In this document: one piece after another, positions 31,087 to 41,075 of the stretch
Layout of the letters: each line of letters begins with the position of its first letter
Position numbering within the stretch: position 1 is the stretch's first letter
Assembly (NCBI GenBank): GCA_032716605.1
Contig: JAVRFV010002311.1
Coordinates: 3,949,215 to 4,013,214 of the forward strand
Direction of reading: 5' to 3'
DNA from: Paralithodes platypus
Lineage: Eukaryota > Arthropoda > Malacostraca > Decapoda > Lithodidae
DNA: 64,000 nt
Notes under the pieces: model-generated
What the model was told of the DNA's origin: nothing
Database searches by the model: none
What the model saw: only the letters and a program-made list of their open reading frames with translations
Position numbers and translations under genes: made by a program

Positions 31087-31727
31087 ACATACCTCCATCT
31101 CTCTCTCTGCTTGGACAGTGTGTCCCTCTGGCTGGCATGTATGGGTAGGGGGAGTGGAAGGGGTCGTGGTGGGGGGAGGGGAATGAATGGGTAGTGCAGT
31201 AGGAAATGGTGTGGAGGATATTGGGATTAGATGAAGGGAGACCGTCTGGGTGGGTAGCGGTGTAGATGGGAGGGAGGGTGGTGGTGGTGGGGGGTGTTTG
31301 CGGTGGATGCGATTTGGGTGGGGGTAGTGTCTGTGGAGGTTGATATATTCGTTTCAAATTCAGCTTCATCATGTTGCCTAATGTTGGCATTTGGGGAATC
31401 TATCTGTTCTATAGCCGTAGGTCCAGTAGGGACGAAAAAAGTATTAGGGGCATTAGTGGGAGTGTTGTGGTGGCTGTAAGCAGGCGAGCTGGTCATATTT
31501 TCCCCATGCACGGTGGGAGGAGAGGGGGGGGAGAAGGGGGCAGTAGGTGGCGAGACATCGTCGCCTGTAAGGGAGTCTTGGGGTGGAGGTGTAGTGGGGG
31601 TTGATTGAGAAGGCATATAGAATAAAGTATTTTGGGTGGGTGTGTGGTGCAGTGATGTGGGATCAAGAGGGGTGGCTGTCTCCTGGAGTGTTTGGGTAGG
31701 GCGTGTGGATTCTTGCTCGGATATCCA
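31087..31727 (-). pseudogene. LINE A ORF1 middle, Pro/Thr/Ser-rich
   Basis: Minus-strand frame from WISEQESTRPTQTLQE through a long low-complexity Pro/Thr/His segment. It should run into the CCCH fingers at 29960 once LINE B is removed. No structured domain is visible. Homonucleotide-rich stretches (GGGGTGTGG on plus) may hide frame changes. Confidence 0.6.
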
Positions 31728-32230
31728 TTTTTTTTTGTTTTTTTTTTCTATATTCCAACTACTCCCTCTCGGGCATAGACTGAGAGCCTGTACATTCCAC
31801 CGCTCAACACGGTGAAGCCCGTGAGGTCTTGTTCCAGTCTGGGGAGTGAGACATGTGAAGCATCCATCATGGCTCGAAGCAGCTCCATCTCTGAAGCGGC
31901 TGGTTGCTTCGCTCAAGCTCTTCACCATCTCACCCTCCAGACTCAGACCCTCACTCTCAGAACGCCACCTATTGAGCAGTGAACTCACTAGGCATTGTCC
32001 CCTTGTAACATATTTTGAATATGGGAATATTCATACAGTGTTATTTAATCAGGGAACAATGAGGGTATTTTTTTGGCATTTCGGTGGGCTTTGTGGTAAT
32101 GCACTGATACTAGGTACAGCACAAATTCAATCCCAAAAATATCTTCCCATTGACATATCGGGATTTGAACCCGAGTCCATTGGATTACCAATCCAGTGGC
32201 ATGACCACTCCACCACACCTCCCCTCCCCA
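31728..32230 (-). mobile_element. tRNA-derived SINE, copy 1 (about 490 bp, poly-A tail)
   Basis: Minus strand. The head (about 32220-32150) reads GTGTGGTGGAGTGGTCATGC ... GGTTCAAATCC, giving A-box-like and B-box motifs and an anticodon-like loop TTGGTAA between TGGA/TCCA. The body is shared with 46469-46968 and a poly-A tail (poly-T on plus at 31728-31747) follows. It inserted in LINE A ORF1: removing 31728-32230 joins AACAAG to TGGATATCC in frame. Confidence 0.85.
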
Positions 32231-32494
32231 CTTGTTGTAAACTTCATTCAGTGTCTGGATTAGTTCGGTTCTTAGCTCCACTTCTGTGTTTTCCACCATC
32301 CTAATAACAGGAATTGCCAGGGAAAAATATTAATTGCAGAAATGGGTGTTGGTCCCTATTTCTTTGTATTTGCTTTTTATTTATTTCAGTCCGACGCACT
32401 TATTATGAAAAGTCTTATTGCATATCTGACATCTTCTACCATTATTCAAAAGTATTTCCTCTTTACAAAGTTCGCATTGACGTCCATGTGCCAT
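32231..32494 (-). pseudogene. LINE A ORF1 N-terminus: PHD/RING-like finger and helix
   Basis: 32494-32381 encodes a 37-residue peptide with CELC, CQIC and HNKC (Cys7, Cys10, Cys22, Cys25, His30, Cys33), the spacing of a PHD/FYVE-type finger as found in ORF1 of some CR1-like LINEs, ending in TAA at 32381-32383. After a break, 32299-32231 encodes VENTEVELRTELIQTLNEVY. The stop and gap mean the N-terminus is broken, or that the two are separate parts with a lost segment. Confidence 0.6.
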
Positions 32495-32930
32495 TTGGGG
32501 AAAGGGGGTATGAGAGGGAGATGAGGGGGCGGGCCGGTCGGGGCGGGCATGTATGGCTCTGTGGTTACTTGTGGGGGGGGGAGGGGGTTTAACGAATACT
32601 TAGGCACTATATATCTATTCTTTTACTAAAGATTCCATGAATATACTTTCGATTAAAGCTTAACTATGGAGATTGGAACTACCTAAGTTCACACTAAGAA
32701 CTTTTAATAGCGGGTGTTTGGTGTTGTGGTGAAATAAATAAAATATAGTTTATCATTTGGTTTAGGGATATTTGTTAGCGAGGCCGGTCTATATGATCTG
32801 TGCCCCATGAATATTCTTTCCTCTCACTTAAACATTAGGCTACCATAGCGCTGTTGGGAATACGTGCACGATTAGATTAATACCGGTATCCAGTATTCAA
32901 GAATGGATAATAAGTCGTAGGCTTGTGCAT
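32495..32930. other. Unassigned, possible LINE A 5' UTR and flank
   Basis: No coding signal. A G-run lies at 32568-32588. The motif GTGTTTGGTGTTGTGGTGAA (32706) recurs at 33049 next to a SINE and is probably a decayed retroposon tail. Confidence 0.4.
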
Positions 32931-33100
32931 AAACCTTTAACCGTCTTGGTGGTGTAATTGTTAGAGTGTTTAAAAATCTGTGTGTGATAACCCAGGTTGG
33001 AATCCCGGTGTATCACATACTGTATATGCTTTCATTAATTTCATTGGAGGTGTTTGGTGTTGGGGTGAAATTAATAAAATACAGTATAGAATATATATAC
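32931..33100 (+). mobile_element. tRNA-like SINE
   Basis: Head 32941-33015: CTTGGTGGTGTAATTGTTAG (A-box-like) and GGTTGGAATCCC (B-box-like), then a tail CTTTCATTAATTTCATTGG and GGTGAAATTAATAAAATACA. The tail is repeated in part at 1574-1600 and 32706-32740. No proper cloverleaf is required for the call. Confidence 0.5.
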
Positions 33101-33107
33101 ATTGAAA

Positions 33108-33182
33108 CAGCGGTGTGGTTTAGCTCAGCTGATGGGTGGAGCTACAAGTACACAAGAGGGTGCAAACCTACCCACAGCCACT
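33108..33182 (+). repeat. Second tRNA-like head
   Basis: GTTTAGCTCAGCTGATGG resembles a D-arm/A-box and GGGTGCAAACC a T-arm/B-box, 38 bases apart. Base pairing of the other arms is poor, so it is more likely a SINE head than a tRNA gene. Confidence 0.4.
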
Positions 33183-33314
33183 AAGGTCTGTGAGGCAGAT
33201 TTTTCACAGGTAAATGCCTACACTCAATTATTTTTAACTTGACTGAAGGTTTAGTCCCTTAACAGTTGATTTCTTGAACTATTTATCTATCTATTGCCGG
33301 ACGCCTTACTCCCC

Positions 33315-33902
33315 TTAACCCGGCAAGTGCTGGAAGACTCTTAAGAGTTTCCCCGGGCGACTGCGGGAAGACTCTTAAGAGTCTGGGAAACAAAAAATCC
33401 ATTTAAAACACCCCCACATTTTTTTTTTTTTTTTTTCCCCTGGGCCATGCCAAATATCACTCCTCCACCTCCCCTCCTTCCCCACTTTCCTCACCTCCTT
33501 CAGTTATCACCTATTTTCCCTGTTATTCCCTTATTCTGTGGTCTATTTTCGTGCTAATATTAGTGAGTTGGTAGCAGGGCGTTGTCATCACTGTTACCAA
33601 GCGTGGGAAAGAGCGAGAGAGAGACTATTGCGTAACAGTGTGAGGAGGGGAGGGGGGTTGCCTCAGCCATACATTATGTAACTCCCGGCCTGTATCGCCG
33701 ATTTTGACCATCCAAACGCTGTTTCCACTTGTTTTATTGCTGTAACAGGTTAATACCTTTATAATCAACCTATAATAGGCACATATGGATAAGTATTAAT
33801 GCTATTTATGGTAAAATAACGATGTTAGTGATGGGAACAGCTCAAATACGTGCGCACAGGAGTGTGGTGGCTCATACCCCCCATGCGCACGTCTTAGCTT
33901 AA
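33315..33902. mobile_element. piggyBac-like MITE, CTTAAGAGT family, copy 1
   Basis: 588 bp between TTAA 33315-33318 and TTAA 33899-33902. Starts CCCGGCAAGTGCTGGAAGAC, contains paired GACTCTTAAGAGT motifs near the left end and ends GCGCACGTCTTAGC. No coding capacity. Relatives at 33948 and 42570. Confidence 0.8.
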
Positions 33903-33947
33903 TGAGGGTGGCCATAGACAGAAGGCCTCCAAGTGGACCTATCCCCT

Positions 33948-34578
33948 TTAAACCGTCAAGTGCGGGGAGACTCTTATAAGTTTTACTTGGCCACTGCGGG
34001 AAGACTCTTATGATCCTAGGCCTAAAAAAAAAAACATTTAAAACACCCCAGTAGCAATTGAATTTTTTTTTTATTTTTTTTATTTTTTTTTCCCCTTGGC
34101 CATGCCAAATATCACTCTTCCACATCCCCTCCTCTCCCCCCCCCCCCCCATCGCCCTTCAATTATCACCTATTTTCCCTGTTATTCCCTTATTCTTAGGT
34201 ATATTTTCGTGCTAACAATAGCGAGTTGCTAGCAGGGCGTGGTCATATGTGTTACCAAGCGTGAGAAAGAGCAAGAGATAAGGAGAGACGTCAGTGTCTC
34301 TTCAGGCATCGTGAGGGGTGGATGTTGGCCAGGCTGGCTCACACTTGATGAATGTAACTCTCGCTCTCATTTTGCGATTTTGACCAGCCAAACACTGTTT
34401 CCACTTGTTTTATTGTTGTAACAGGTTAATATCTTCATATTAAACATAAAATAGGCACATATGGATAAGTATTAATGATATTTATGGTAAGATAACGATT
34501 TCAGTGAATGGAAACAGTGAAATAGGTCCGCACCAGGACATGGTGTTCAGTACATACGGTGCGCACTTCTTAGGTTAA
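33948..34578. mobile_element. piggyBac-like MITE, CTTAAGAGT family, copy 2
   Basis: 631 bp between TTAA 33948-33951 and 34575-34578, only 45 bp from copy 1 and in the same orientation. Diverged about as much from copy 1 as from the copy at 42570 by eye. Starts ACCGTCAAGTGCGGGGAGAC. Confidence 0.75.
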
Positions 34579-34746
34579 GAGGGACAACCCATGCCAGTTT
34601 ACTGAAGATTTACAGGATTGACCACTCAATTTAGGGTCCGTCCGACCCTGAGGCCGTCTATGTATCTTTTTAGCACTATTTTTCTACAGTGGTGTTTGGC
34701 TAGTCCATCCACTAACCTTCTTCACCCTTATGTAAGCAGTACCAAT

Positions 34747-34877
34747 TTGTATCAGGTTTACTCCCCTATACAGGTTGCCGACTAAGGCTGACGAGTCCCA
34801 TCCACCCGGATTTGTATAAGGTTGTCTCCCCTAGATGGGTTGCCGACCAAGGCTAACGAGTCCCATTCCCCCGGAAC
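34747..34877 (+). repeat. Two 65-bp tandem repeats
   Basis: The units TTGTATCAGGTTTACTCCCC... and TTGTATAAGGTTGTCTCCCC... are followed by GGTTGCCGACTAAGGCTGAC/GGTTGCCGACCAAGGCTAAC and end in CCGGA. No function seen. Confidence 0.7.
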
Positions 34878-35179
34878 TCTTGATAATACTGTATATGAAA
34901 ATATAAGAAACTGTTATGTGTCTCTGTAGTATATTTTGGCCAAGTTTTTATATTTAATAACATAATTTGATATAAAAAGTTTAGTAATTAACCCATTTAG
35001 TACCGGTGATGTCTGTTTTGTCTTATTGTAGCTAGATTTAGACAAGTTTATGCAGCCTAAGAATGTTCTGTGGGAGTTAAGGGGTGTCGGTAGAGGCGAT
35101 GGTGGGAGGCGGACGCATTTTTTGAGGCTCCGGCATATTATCATAGGCACGATTAAATATCACGGAATTTTGAATACAT
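34878..35179. other. Unassigned AT-rich spacer
   Basis: I see no gene or clear repeat in this stretch. Confidence 0.4.
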
Positions 35180-36049
35180 ACTGAGCGAGCGAGGAGAGGA
35201 AGGACTAGTGAAGTGTTTGGAAGATACATTGGTGTGGTGCAGGGGTGATATATATTGTAAAAAGAGTAGTGTAATCAACGGATCAGCTGGAGTTGTGATT
35301 GTAAACAAACATGGCGGATGGAACGGCGGGAATTTCGGAGACGGAAGAAAGGTTAGGACGGTTTCGTGGGTTTAGGAGTACAGATAAAAAGGTAGAAGAG
35401 ATTAGTAATGTTGTGAAGGATCTGGAAAAGTGGAAGAGTGATACGGAGAAATGGAAGGGGGACATCGGCGAGAAAATCAAGGTATTGTGCGAACTATGTG
35501 GTGCGTCGGGTGGGGCAGGGAATAGGCTTAGTGAAGGAAGTGAATGTAGGCCTATTTCTGAAGTTAATAATAACCTAGAGATGGTATTAAAAAGGGTAAG
35601 AGAGAAGTTAATAATAACCTAGAGATGGTATTATAAAGGGTAAGAGAGAAGTTAATAATAACCTAGAGATGGTATTATAAAGGGTAAGAGAGAAGTTAAT
35701 AATAACCTAGAGATGGTATTATAAAGGGTAAGAGAGAAGTTAATAATAACCTAGAGATGGTATTATAAAGGGTAAGAGAGAAGTTAATAATAACCTAGAG
35801 ATGGTATTATAAAGGGTAAGAGAGAAGTTAATAATAACCTAGAGATGGTATTATAAAGGGTAAGAGAGAAGTTAATAATAACCTAGAGATGGTATTATAA
35901 AGGGTAAGAGAGAAGTTAATAATAACCTAGAGATGGTATTATAAAGGGTAAGAGAAGTTAATAATAACCTAGAGATGGTATTAAAAAGGGTAGAGGAATT
36001 GGGAGCAGAGAATATGGCATTAAAGGAGCAGCTGAAGGAATACGAAGGA
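35180..36049 (+). pseudogene. LINE E 5' UTR and ORF1 N-terminal part
   Basis: ATG at 35311 (AAACATGGCGG context). ORF1 encodes an acidic-basic alternating helix (EEISNVVKDLEKWKSDTEKW), CELCGASG, then a coiled coil (NNNLEMVLKRVEELGAENMA, LKEQLKEYEG). The frame is destroyed by a minisatellite expansion (35563-35998) and then cut by LINE D at about 36050. The rest resumes at 49198 in the same frame (RWKEVKESTVWTVVGEQ). A long coiled coil fits the ORF1 of this LINE family; no further domain is recognised. Confidence 0.75.
35563..35998 (+). repeat. 44-bp minisatellite inside LINE E ORF1
   Basis: Ten units, starts at 35563 then every 44 bp to 35915 and a last, 2-bp shorter step at 35957. First and last units carry TATTAAAAAGGG while the inner units carry TATTATAAAGGG. 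The total extra length (394 bp) is not a multiple of three, so ORF1 is out of frame. Confidence 0.92.
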
Positions 36050-36260
36050 GTACGAAGGAAATCAAGCAACAACAGATCTAGTGACCCTTCTAGGTTGCTT
36101 GTCCTCCAAAACACTGAGGATCAAGTGTCCAAACAGTGGTTTAGAGTGGGTAAGGGAACATTGGAAAGGGAATTACTGCCCTGGAACTAATGTCTGTGGC
36201 AGGATTAGGAAGTTAGTAGAGGACAGATGGGTTAGTAACTGAGGGGGGGATAAAATAAAG

Positions 36261-38246
36261 TTATTCATTTACAAACGCAGTCAGTCGCGGGTTTGATGCG
36301 AGATATTTGTCTAGGCGGAGTTTAAATGAATCAACGGTGATGCAGTCTATAACGTTTCGGGGAAGCCCATTCCACAAGTTGACAACTCGATTGAAGAAGA
36401 AATTCTTAGATTCGTGCGAGTTAAAAGATTTACCAATAATTTTGCAACCGTTTCCCCGCGTGTAATTAGATTGGTCGATAGTGAAGTAGTTACTACAGTT
36501 CATATTGTCGATGCCTTTGATGATTTTGAACACTTGAATTAAGTCACCTCTTAACCTGCGCTGGGTTAAAGGAAATAGATTTAATTCTCTAAGACGCTCT
36601 TCGTATGGTTTGTTCTTTAGGCTAGGTATCATTTTGGTAACTCTACGTTGAACTCGTTCTAGCTTGTTTATATCTTTTTGGTAATAAGGGCACCAGGATT
36701 GAACGCAGTATTCCAGAAGAGGGCGGACTAAGGAATTGTAAAGGGTTAGGATAACTTCTTTGGATTTATGCTCAAATGATCTGCCTATAAAGCCAATTAT
36801 TTTGTTTGCCTTCTTAACAACTTCTGAACATTGTTGACTCGGTTTTAGGTTACTCGATATTGTTACTCCCAGATCGGTTTCTCTGTTTACATTCTTAAGC
36901 TGAGTGCTATTCATCGAATAGTTTGCTTTCTCATTTAGGTATCCGATATGTAGTACTTTACATTTATCCGCATTGAAACTCATTTGCCAAATTTGGGCCC
37001 AACATGACAATTTATCTAGATTGTGTTGCACATCGTCAACTTGTTCTTTTGAGAGTACGCTATTTGCAATTTTTGTATCGTCAGCAAATTTTGAGATTGT
37101 ACAGGTGAGACCCTCATCTATGTCGTTGATGTAAATTAGAAAGAGAATTGGTCCTAGTACCGATCCCTGGGGTACCCCGCTACTTACATTGGTCCATTTA
37201 GATGCCTTACCGTTTATGACTACTCTTTGCTTTCTGTTGCTGAGCCAATTTTCTATCCATTTCAACACACCGTCTTGTATTCCATGCGCTTTTAGTTTTA
37301 GCAGTAAACGTTTGTGGGGAACTTTGTCAAAGGCCTTTTGAAAATCAAGGTATATAATATCTACAGCTTTACTCTCATCGTAGAGGTTGAGGATATCGTG
37401 GAAGAAGTCTAAGAGGTTTGTTAAACAGGAACGTTTTTTACGAAAGCCGTGTTGAGTATCTTTAAGTATGTTATTTTCCTCTAAGTGATATACGAGTCTG
37501 TCTCGTATGACCGTTTCTAGCATTTTACATACAACTGAGGTTAAGCTAATTGGACGATAGTTACTGGGTAGGGATTTGCTGCCTTTTTTGAATATCGGTG
37601 TTACGTTGGCTAGCTTCCACTGATCAGGTATAGTTCCAGACTGCAAGGATTTATTGAATAGTAATGTCAGTGGTTTGGAGAGCTCATCCTTAGCTTCCTG
37701 TAGAACTCTAGGCGAGATTGTATCAGGTCCAGGCGTTTTATTTACCTTGAGTTTATCTAAACAATTCAATACTTCTCTCTCTGTAACGGTGATATTGCTT
37801 AGAACATCTGAATTATCAATCTGAATCGGCGATGGTGTAGGGATATCACTGAGGTCTTCTGTTGTAAAAACTGATGCAAAGAAGGTATTGAGGGCATTAC
37901 TCATTTGTACTTCGTCTTTGGTGTATTCTCCATTTTCATCGACTAACGGTCCAACAGTTGAAGTAACTACTTTTTTCTTTCTGATATAACTATAGAATTC
38001 TTTCCGGTTTGTTTTACTTTGATTCGCAATATGTAACTCTAAGGTCTTTTTACTTTGCTTAATTAACTTTTTGGCTTTGCGTCGTAGCTCTACAAATTTC
38101 ACCCGTTCTTCGTCATTTTGTGAGGATTTTAATCTATCATTAGCAAATTTTTTAGCAAGCAGGCAGTTTGAAATATCTTTATTCCACCATTTGGGCTTAT
38201 TATTATGGCCTGGACGCCGTATTTTCGATGGTATGCATTCTTGCAC
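36261..38246 (-). CDS. LINE D copy 2 ORF2, reverse transcriptase part
   Basis: 661 codons, uninterrupted and about 98% identical by eye to 16528-18513. Motifs are as in copy 1: TPGPDTISPRVL, YLDFQKAFDKVPH, SGVPQGSVLGPILFLIYIND, FADDTKIA, and the CR1 C-terminal block ending LRLDKYLASNPRLTAFVNE. Only scattered substitutions separate the copies (for example CIPSKI vs CIPSKT, LSNRKQ vs LSDRKQ). The MITE at 38339 lies upstream in the EN-RT linker, so the endonuclease is detached. Confidence 0.92.
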   Translation of the reverse strand: MQECIPSKIRRPGHNNKPKWWNKDISNCLLAKKFANDRLKSSQNDEERVKFVELRRKAKKLIKQSKKTLELHIANQSKTNRKEFYSYIRKKKVVTSTVGPLVDENGEYTKDEVQMSNALNTFFASVFTTEDLSDIPTPSPIQIDNSDVLSNITVTEREVLNCLDKLKVNKTPGPDTISPRVLQEAKDELSKPLTLLFNKSLQSGTIPDQWKLANVTPIFKKGSKSLPSNYRPISLTSVVCKMLETVIRDRLVYHLEENNILKDTQHGFRKKRSCLTNLLDFFHDILNLYDESKAVDIIYLDFQKAFDKVPHKRLLLKLKAHGIQDGVLKWIENWLSNRKQRVVINGKASKWTNVSSGVPQGSVLGPILFLIYINDIDEGLTCTISKFADDTKIANSVLSKEQVDDVQHNLDKLSCWAQIWQMSFNADKCKVLHIGYLNEKANYSMNSTQLKNVNRETDLGVTISSNLKPSQQCSEVVKKANKIIGFIGRSFEHKSKEVILTLYNSLVRPLLEYCVQSWCPYYQKDINKLERVQRRVTKMIPSLKNKPYEERLRELNLFPLTQRRLRGDLIQVFKIIKGIDNMNCSNYFTIDQSNYTRGNGCKIIGKSFNSHESKNFFFNRVVNLWNGLPRNVIDCITVDSFKLRLDKYLASNPRLTAFVNE

Positions 38247-38338
38247 TGCTTTTAGGTAAGTGGTTTCGAATAACTTCCAAGATGTATTTATGTCGTTATT
38301 GTTAATTAAAAAGCTCCAGTCAGTTTCTTTAACCCTCC

Positions 38339-38814
38339 AGCCCCGGCTATGTATTATATATATTCCTCGAAACCCGGGTGTTTTGGCCGAAAAACGTCTA
38401 GGCTAGGCTACCGTATATTCGTTAATCAGACTGCTTCCCGCATTCCCGCGCATCCCCAAGCGTAGCTGTGTTATTTACCTGTAGAATGGCATTAAGTAGA
38501 GCTCTCTAAGTCAACTGGTTGAGCTGTGATGATGATTTCATTGGAGATAACTTTATGGCCAAAACAGCCACTTTACACCACTTTTCGATACTTAACAACA
38601 ACATACAGGCACACACGAACAAGCGACGCTCTCCTTCTTGTGGCCGGAGATGCGGGGCGACGGTCCAGCCGGCTGTTGTTTACATGCGTCGGACCGACGC
38701 CTCGCACACGAAGCTCACAGGCTTTCAACCACTGGGCGTTCAAGATACCATCCGGGTACCTGTTATATGCTTTTTTATGGGCGTTCAAGAGCCCTTCCGT
38801 GGTGAGAGGGTTAA
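38339..38814. mobile_element. piggyBac-like MITE, CCCTC-end family, copy 1
   Basis: 476 bp between TTAA 38339-38342 and 38811-38814, start CCCTCCAGCCCCGGCTATG, end CGTGGTGAGAGGG. Left and right subterminal parts match the complete piggyBac at 20555-27459. It sits at the TTTAAA of the LINE D ORF2, the same site that bears a CGGG scar in copy 1. Confidence 0.88.
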
Positions 38815-39305
38815 ACATAGCTCTAAGTTTATGGAAGTTTGCTTTCTTGAAATTAGGGACTTTTTCGACGCTACTATTTGGTTCGTTACTAGTAAAGTTT
38901 AAAGTGAAAGTTATCGTACGATGGTCGCTGTTACTGAATTCATCACCAACATTCAAATTCTCTATCAATTCTTCTTTTGTTGCAAGTACAATGTCAAGAA
39001 CGTTATTACCACGGGTCGGCGTTCGAACAAATTGATAAAGCGAACTCTCTTGCAAGTTCGTATACAAGTCATGTCCGGAGTGTGAAGTAAGAGTATCGCC
39101 CCACTTGGTCACAGGTAAAGTAAAGTCGCCAAAAATTACGGTATCTTGTGAGTTACTTACATCTGCAATTTGTTCGTAAATTTCTCGGTCAGTTTGCACT
39201 GATTGAGCTGGAGGTCTGTATATTAATGCAAGTATTATTTTTGTACCTTTATTATTCTTTATTAGCACAAAAGATGTGTCGACGTTCACAATTTGAGGTT
39301 TTGAC
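38815..39305 (-). pseudogene. LINE D copy 2 endonuclease C-terminal part
   Basis: Encodes SKPQIVNVDTSFVLIKNNKG, LIYRPPAQSVQTD, FGDFTLPVTKWGD and SDHRTITFTLNF. DFTLPV replaces DFNLPV of copy 1: the conserved Asn of the endonuclease is changed. Truncated at 39305. Confidence 0.85.
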
Positions 39306-39625
39306 AAGAGTGTACACAAGTACATCCACAAAGTTATGGAAAGCTTATGAATAGTTATTCTTATTTTCTTTTTATTTGTTATTTTTTACGAAGTTTTTTC
39401 GTAGTGAGTACCCAATTTCATAATGACGAACCATGAGTGAGGTTGCGTGCTCTCATGATGAAGGCTCCTCAATTTTTTATGCTCTGCGCAGTAGATTCAA
39501 ACTACGGTAAATGAGTGTTTGAAGAGGGTGCCTTATGTAATAGGCATAATCGTCAATGATGGAGGGGCCACTAATAAATACAGTGCTGACAAAAGTGAGG
39601 ATAAGGAAAGAGTGGAAATATGAGA
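39306..39625. other. Unassigned spacer
   Basis: AT-rich. No frame, TIR or recognisable repeat. Confidence 0.35.
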
Positions 39626-39847
39626 TGTTTTGAAGTAGGTAATAGGCTACAATGACAATGGTAAACTTTTGAAGTGATTTCATGAACATATGATATGTGT
39701 GTGTGTCATTTGGGTGGCCTAATGCCTCAATGTTTTTGTCAGGCCATTAATACACAGGTTCATAGGGGTAAAGTCCGATAATCCGAAAAATCCACTAATC
39801 CGAACGAGGGCCGGTCCGCTGCCCTTCGGATTAACGGAAGTTTACTG
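39626..39847. mobile_element. Foldback DNA transposon, half copy
   Basis: Only the right arm is present (from GTTTTGAAGTAGGTAATAGG to GGAAGTTTACTG). TA follows at 39848-39849. The left arm and centre are missing. Matches 3340-3568 with small indels. Confidence 0.85.
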
Positions 39848-40407
39848 TATATCCTTTTTCATCGTCCGCCAATAATAATTTCTCTGGGTTTGTGTCAAAC
39901 ACCGAAGCTTCCCCGGATGCCCAATTGTATCATGTCCATGTAAAATAGGCAATAAAGTACTAATTTGCGAATCTGGAATGACTAGTTGCATTATTACCCT
40001 GTCATTTAAATCCATCTTTCTGTACAAACACCCTTCATGCATTACAAAATTAGAATAATCAAAACCCGCTAAGTCGGGGTGACGAGGGACATTGCCGCTA
40101 AAATCACCCGATTCCAAAGCAAGAATGACTTGACCCCAATAACTATCTTTAAGCTGGTCTAACGCAATACTTTTACTGCACAACAGTGCGTTAACCGACA
40201 CTAAACAAACAGGATTCCTTGATAACGCATCGGCAACTGTGTTGAGCTTGCCTTCAACGTACAATAATGTAGGATTGTATGATGCTAATGTTAACTTCCA
40301 CCTGGCACGTCTACCCGTGAGAAGTTTATCATCAAACAATTTAATTAGAGGCTTATGGTCTGTCCAAACAGTTACATCATAACCATATATTACCTCACAA
40401 AATATAT
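39848..40407 (-). pseudogene. gypsy RNase H C-terminus and integrase zinc finger
   Basis: Frame 40407-39850: YGYDVTVWTDHKPLIKLF (RNase H with Asp), KLTLASYNPTLLYVEGKLNT, VADALSRNP, then the integrase H2C2-like region HGHDTIGHPGKLRCLTQTQR. The catalytic integrase core is missing. Confidence 0.88.
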
Positions 40408-41075
40408 TTAACCCGTTGAGCCCCGGCTAGTTATAATATTTTGTTCACCCCAGTCCCAAGCCATTTTCACTTCTTTTTTTTGTTTGCTAAAATGGAAGAC
40501 AAGGATGAGAAATGAAAAAAAAAAAAAAAATCACCTCGGACATTTTTTTTTGGGGGGGGGGGGAGCCTCAAAAAAATTTGTTGAGCCAAAATGGAAGAGA
40601 ATGGTGAGAAATAAAGAAAAAAATAAAAAAAAACTCATTTCGGTCATTTGGGGGGCGGGGGGGGGGGGTCGAAAGTTCGTCTCCCCCGCATGACCACTCG
40701 CCCGGGAGCACTAGGGTAAAAACTGAGTATGGCATTGTACGGCATACATCCTAAGGAGTGTCTCACATAAATCTCAAGCCTCTAGCTCCCATACGACCGG
40801 AGTAATGAAGGTTCAAAGTGGCGGTGAACTAAGGGTGTAAAGTATCCCCACTAAGCCCACCACCACCAGCCGCGCGGCTGTCTCGGCCCGCTCACACCTA
40901 CTGGCCCGGCTCCCACACACACTACGGTACCTCCCCCTCCTATTCTCCCGCCATTTCCTACCTTACGAGCCACATAAGTGTTTTTTATATGTCGGACGCA
41001 CGTGATGCGTCGCTGGGAGTTGGTGATCAAACACTGCCGACGCATCACGTGCGACGCTGGGTCTCACCGGGTTAA
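40408..41075. mobile_element. piggyBac-like MITE, CCCG-end family, copy b
   Basis: 668 bp between TTAA 40408-40411 and 41072-41075, start CCCGTTGAGCCCCGGCTAG, end GTCTCACCGGG. GACGCATCACGTGCGACG near the right end parallels GACGCGTC motifs of copy a. Inserted in the gypsy RNase H coding sequence. Confidence 0.82.

Larger units (their letters stand above)
1601..32494 (-). mobile_element. LINE A, one CR1-like LINE split by nested insertions
   Basis: A non-LTR retrotransposon whose parts lie on the minus strand in the correct order: ORF1 (32494-29730), endonuclease and linker (29649-28409), RT N-terminal half (4483-3569), RT C-terminal half and 3' tail (2617-1601). Between them lie a SINE (31728-32230), LINE B (29961-31086), a DIRS element (4484-28408) and a foldback DNA transposon (2618-3568). 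At the SINE, DIRS and foldback borders the flanking codons join in frame. At the LINE B border they join in frame if a 2-4 base overlap is treated as target duplication. The summed length of about 4.4 kb fits a near full-length LINE. The 3' tail is a GGTTACCTTGA-type repeat (1601-1635). Frames within ORF1 and RT are partly broken, so it is inactive. Confidence 0.88.

Noticed and set aside
32150..32225. tRNA gene (minus strand)
   Set aside because: A/B boxes are present, but an identical head occurs at 46.9 kb attached to the same 400-bp body and poly-A tail, so it is a SINE head.
35563..35998. CRISPR-like array
   Set aside because: Units are contiguous identical 44-mers without spacers, in a eukaryotic LINE ORF.
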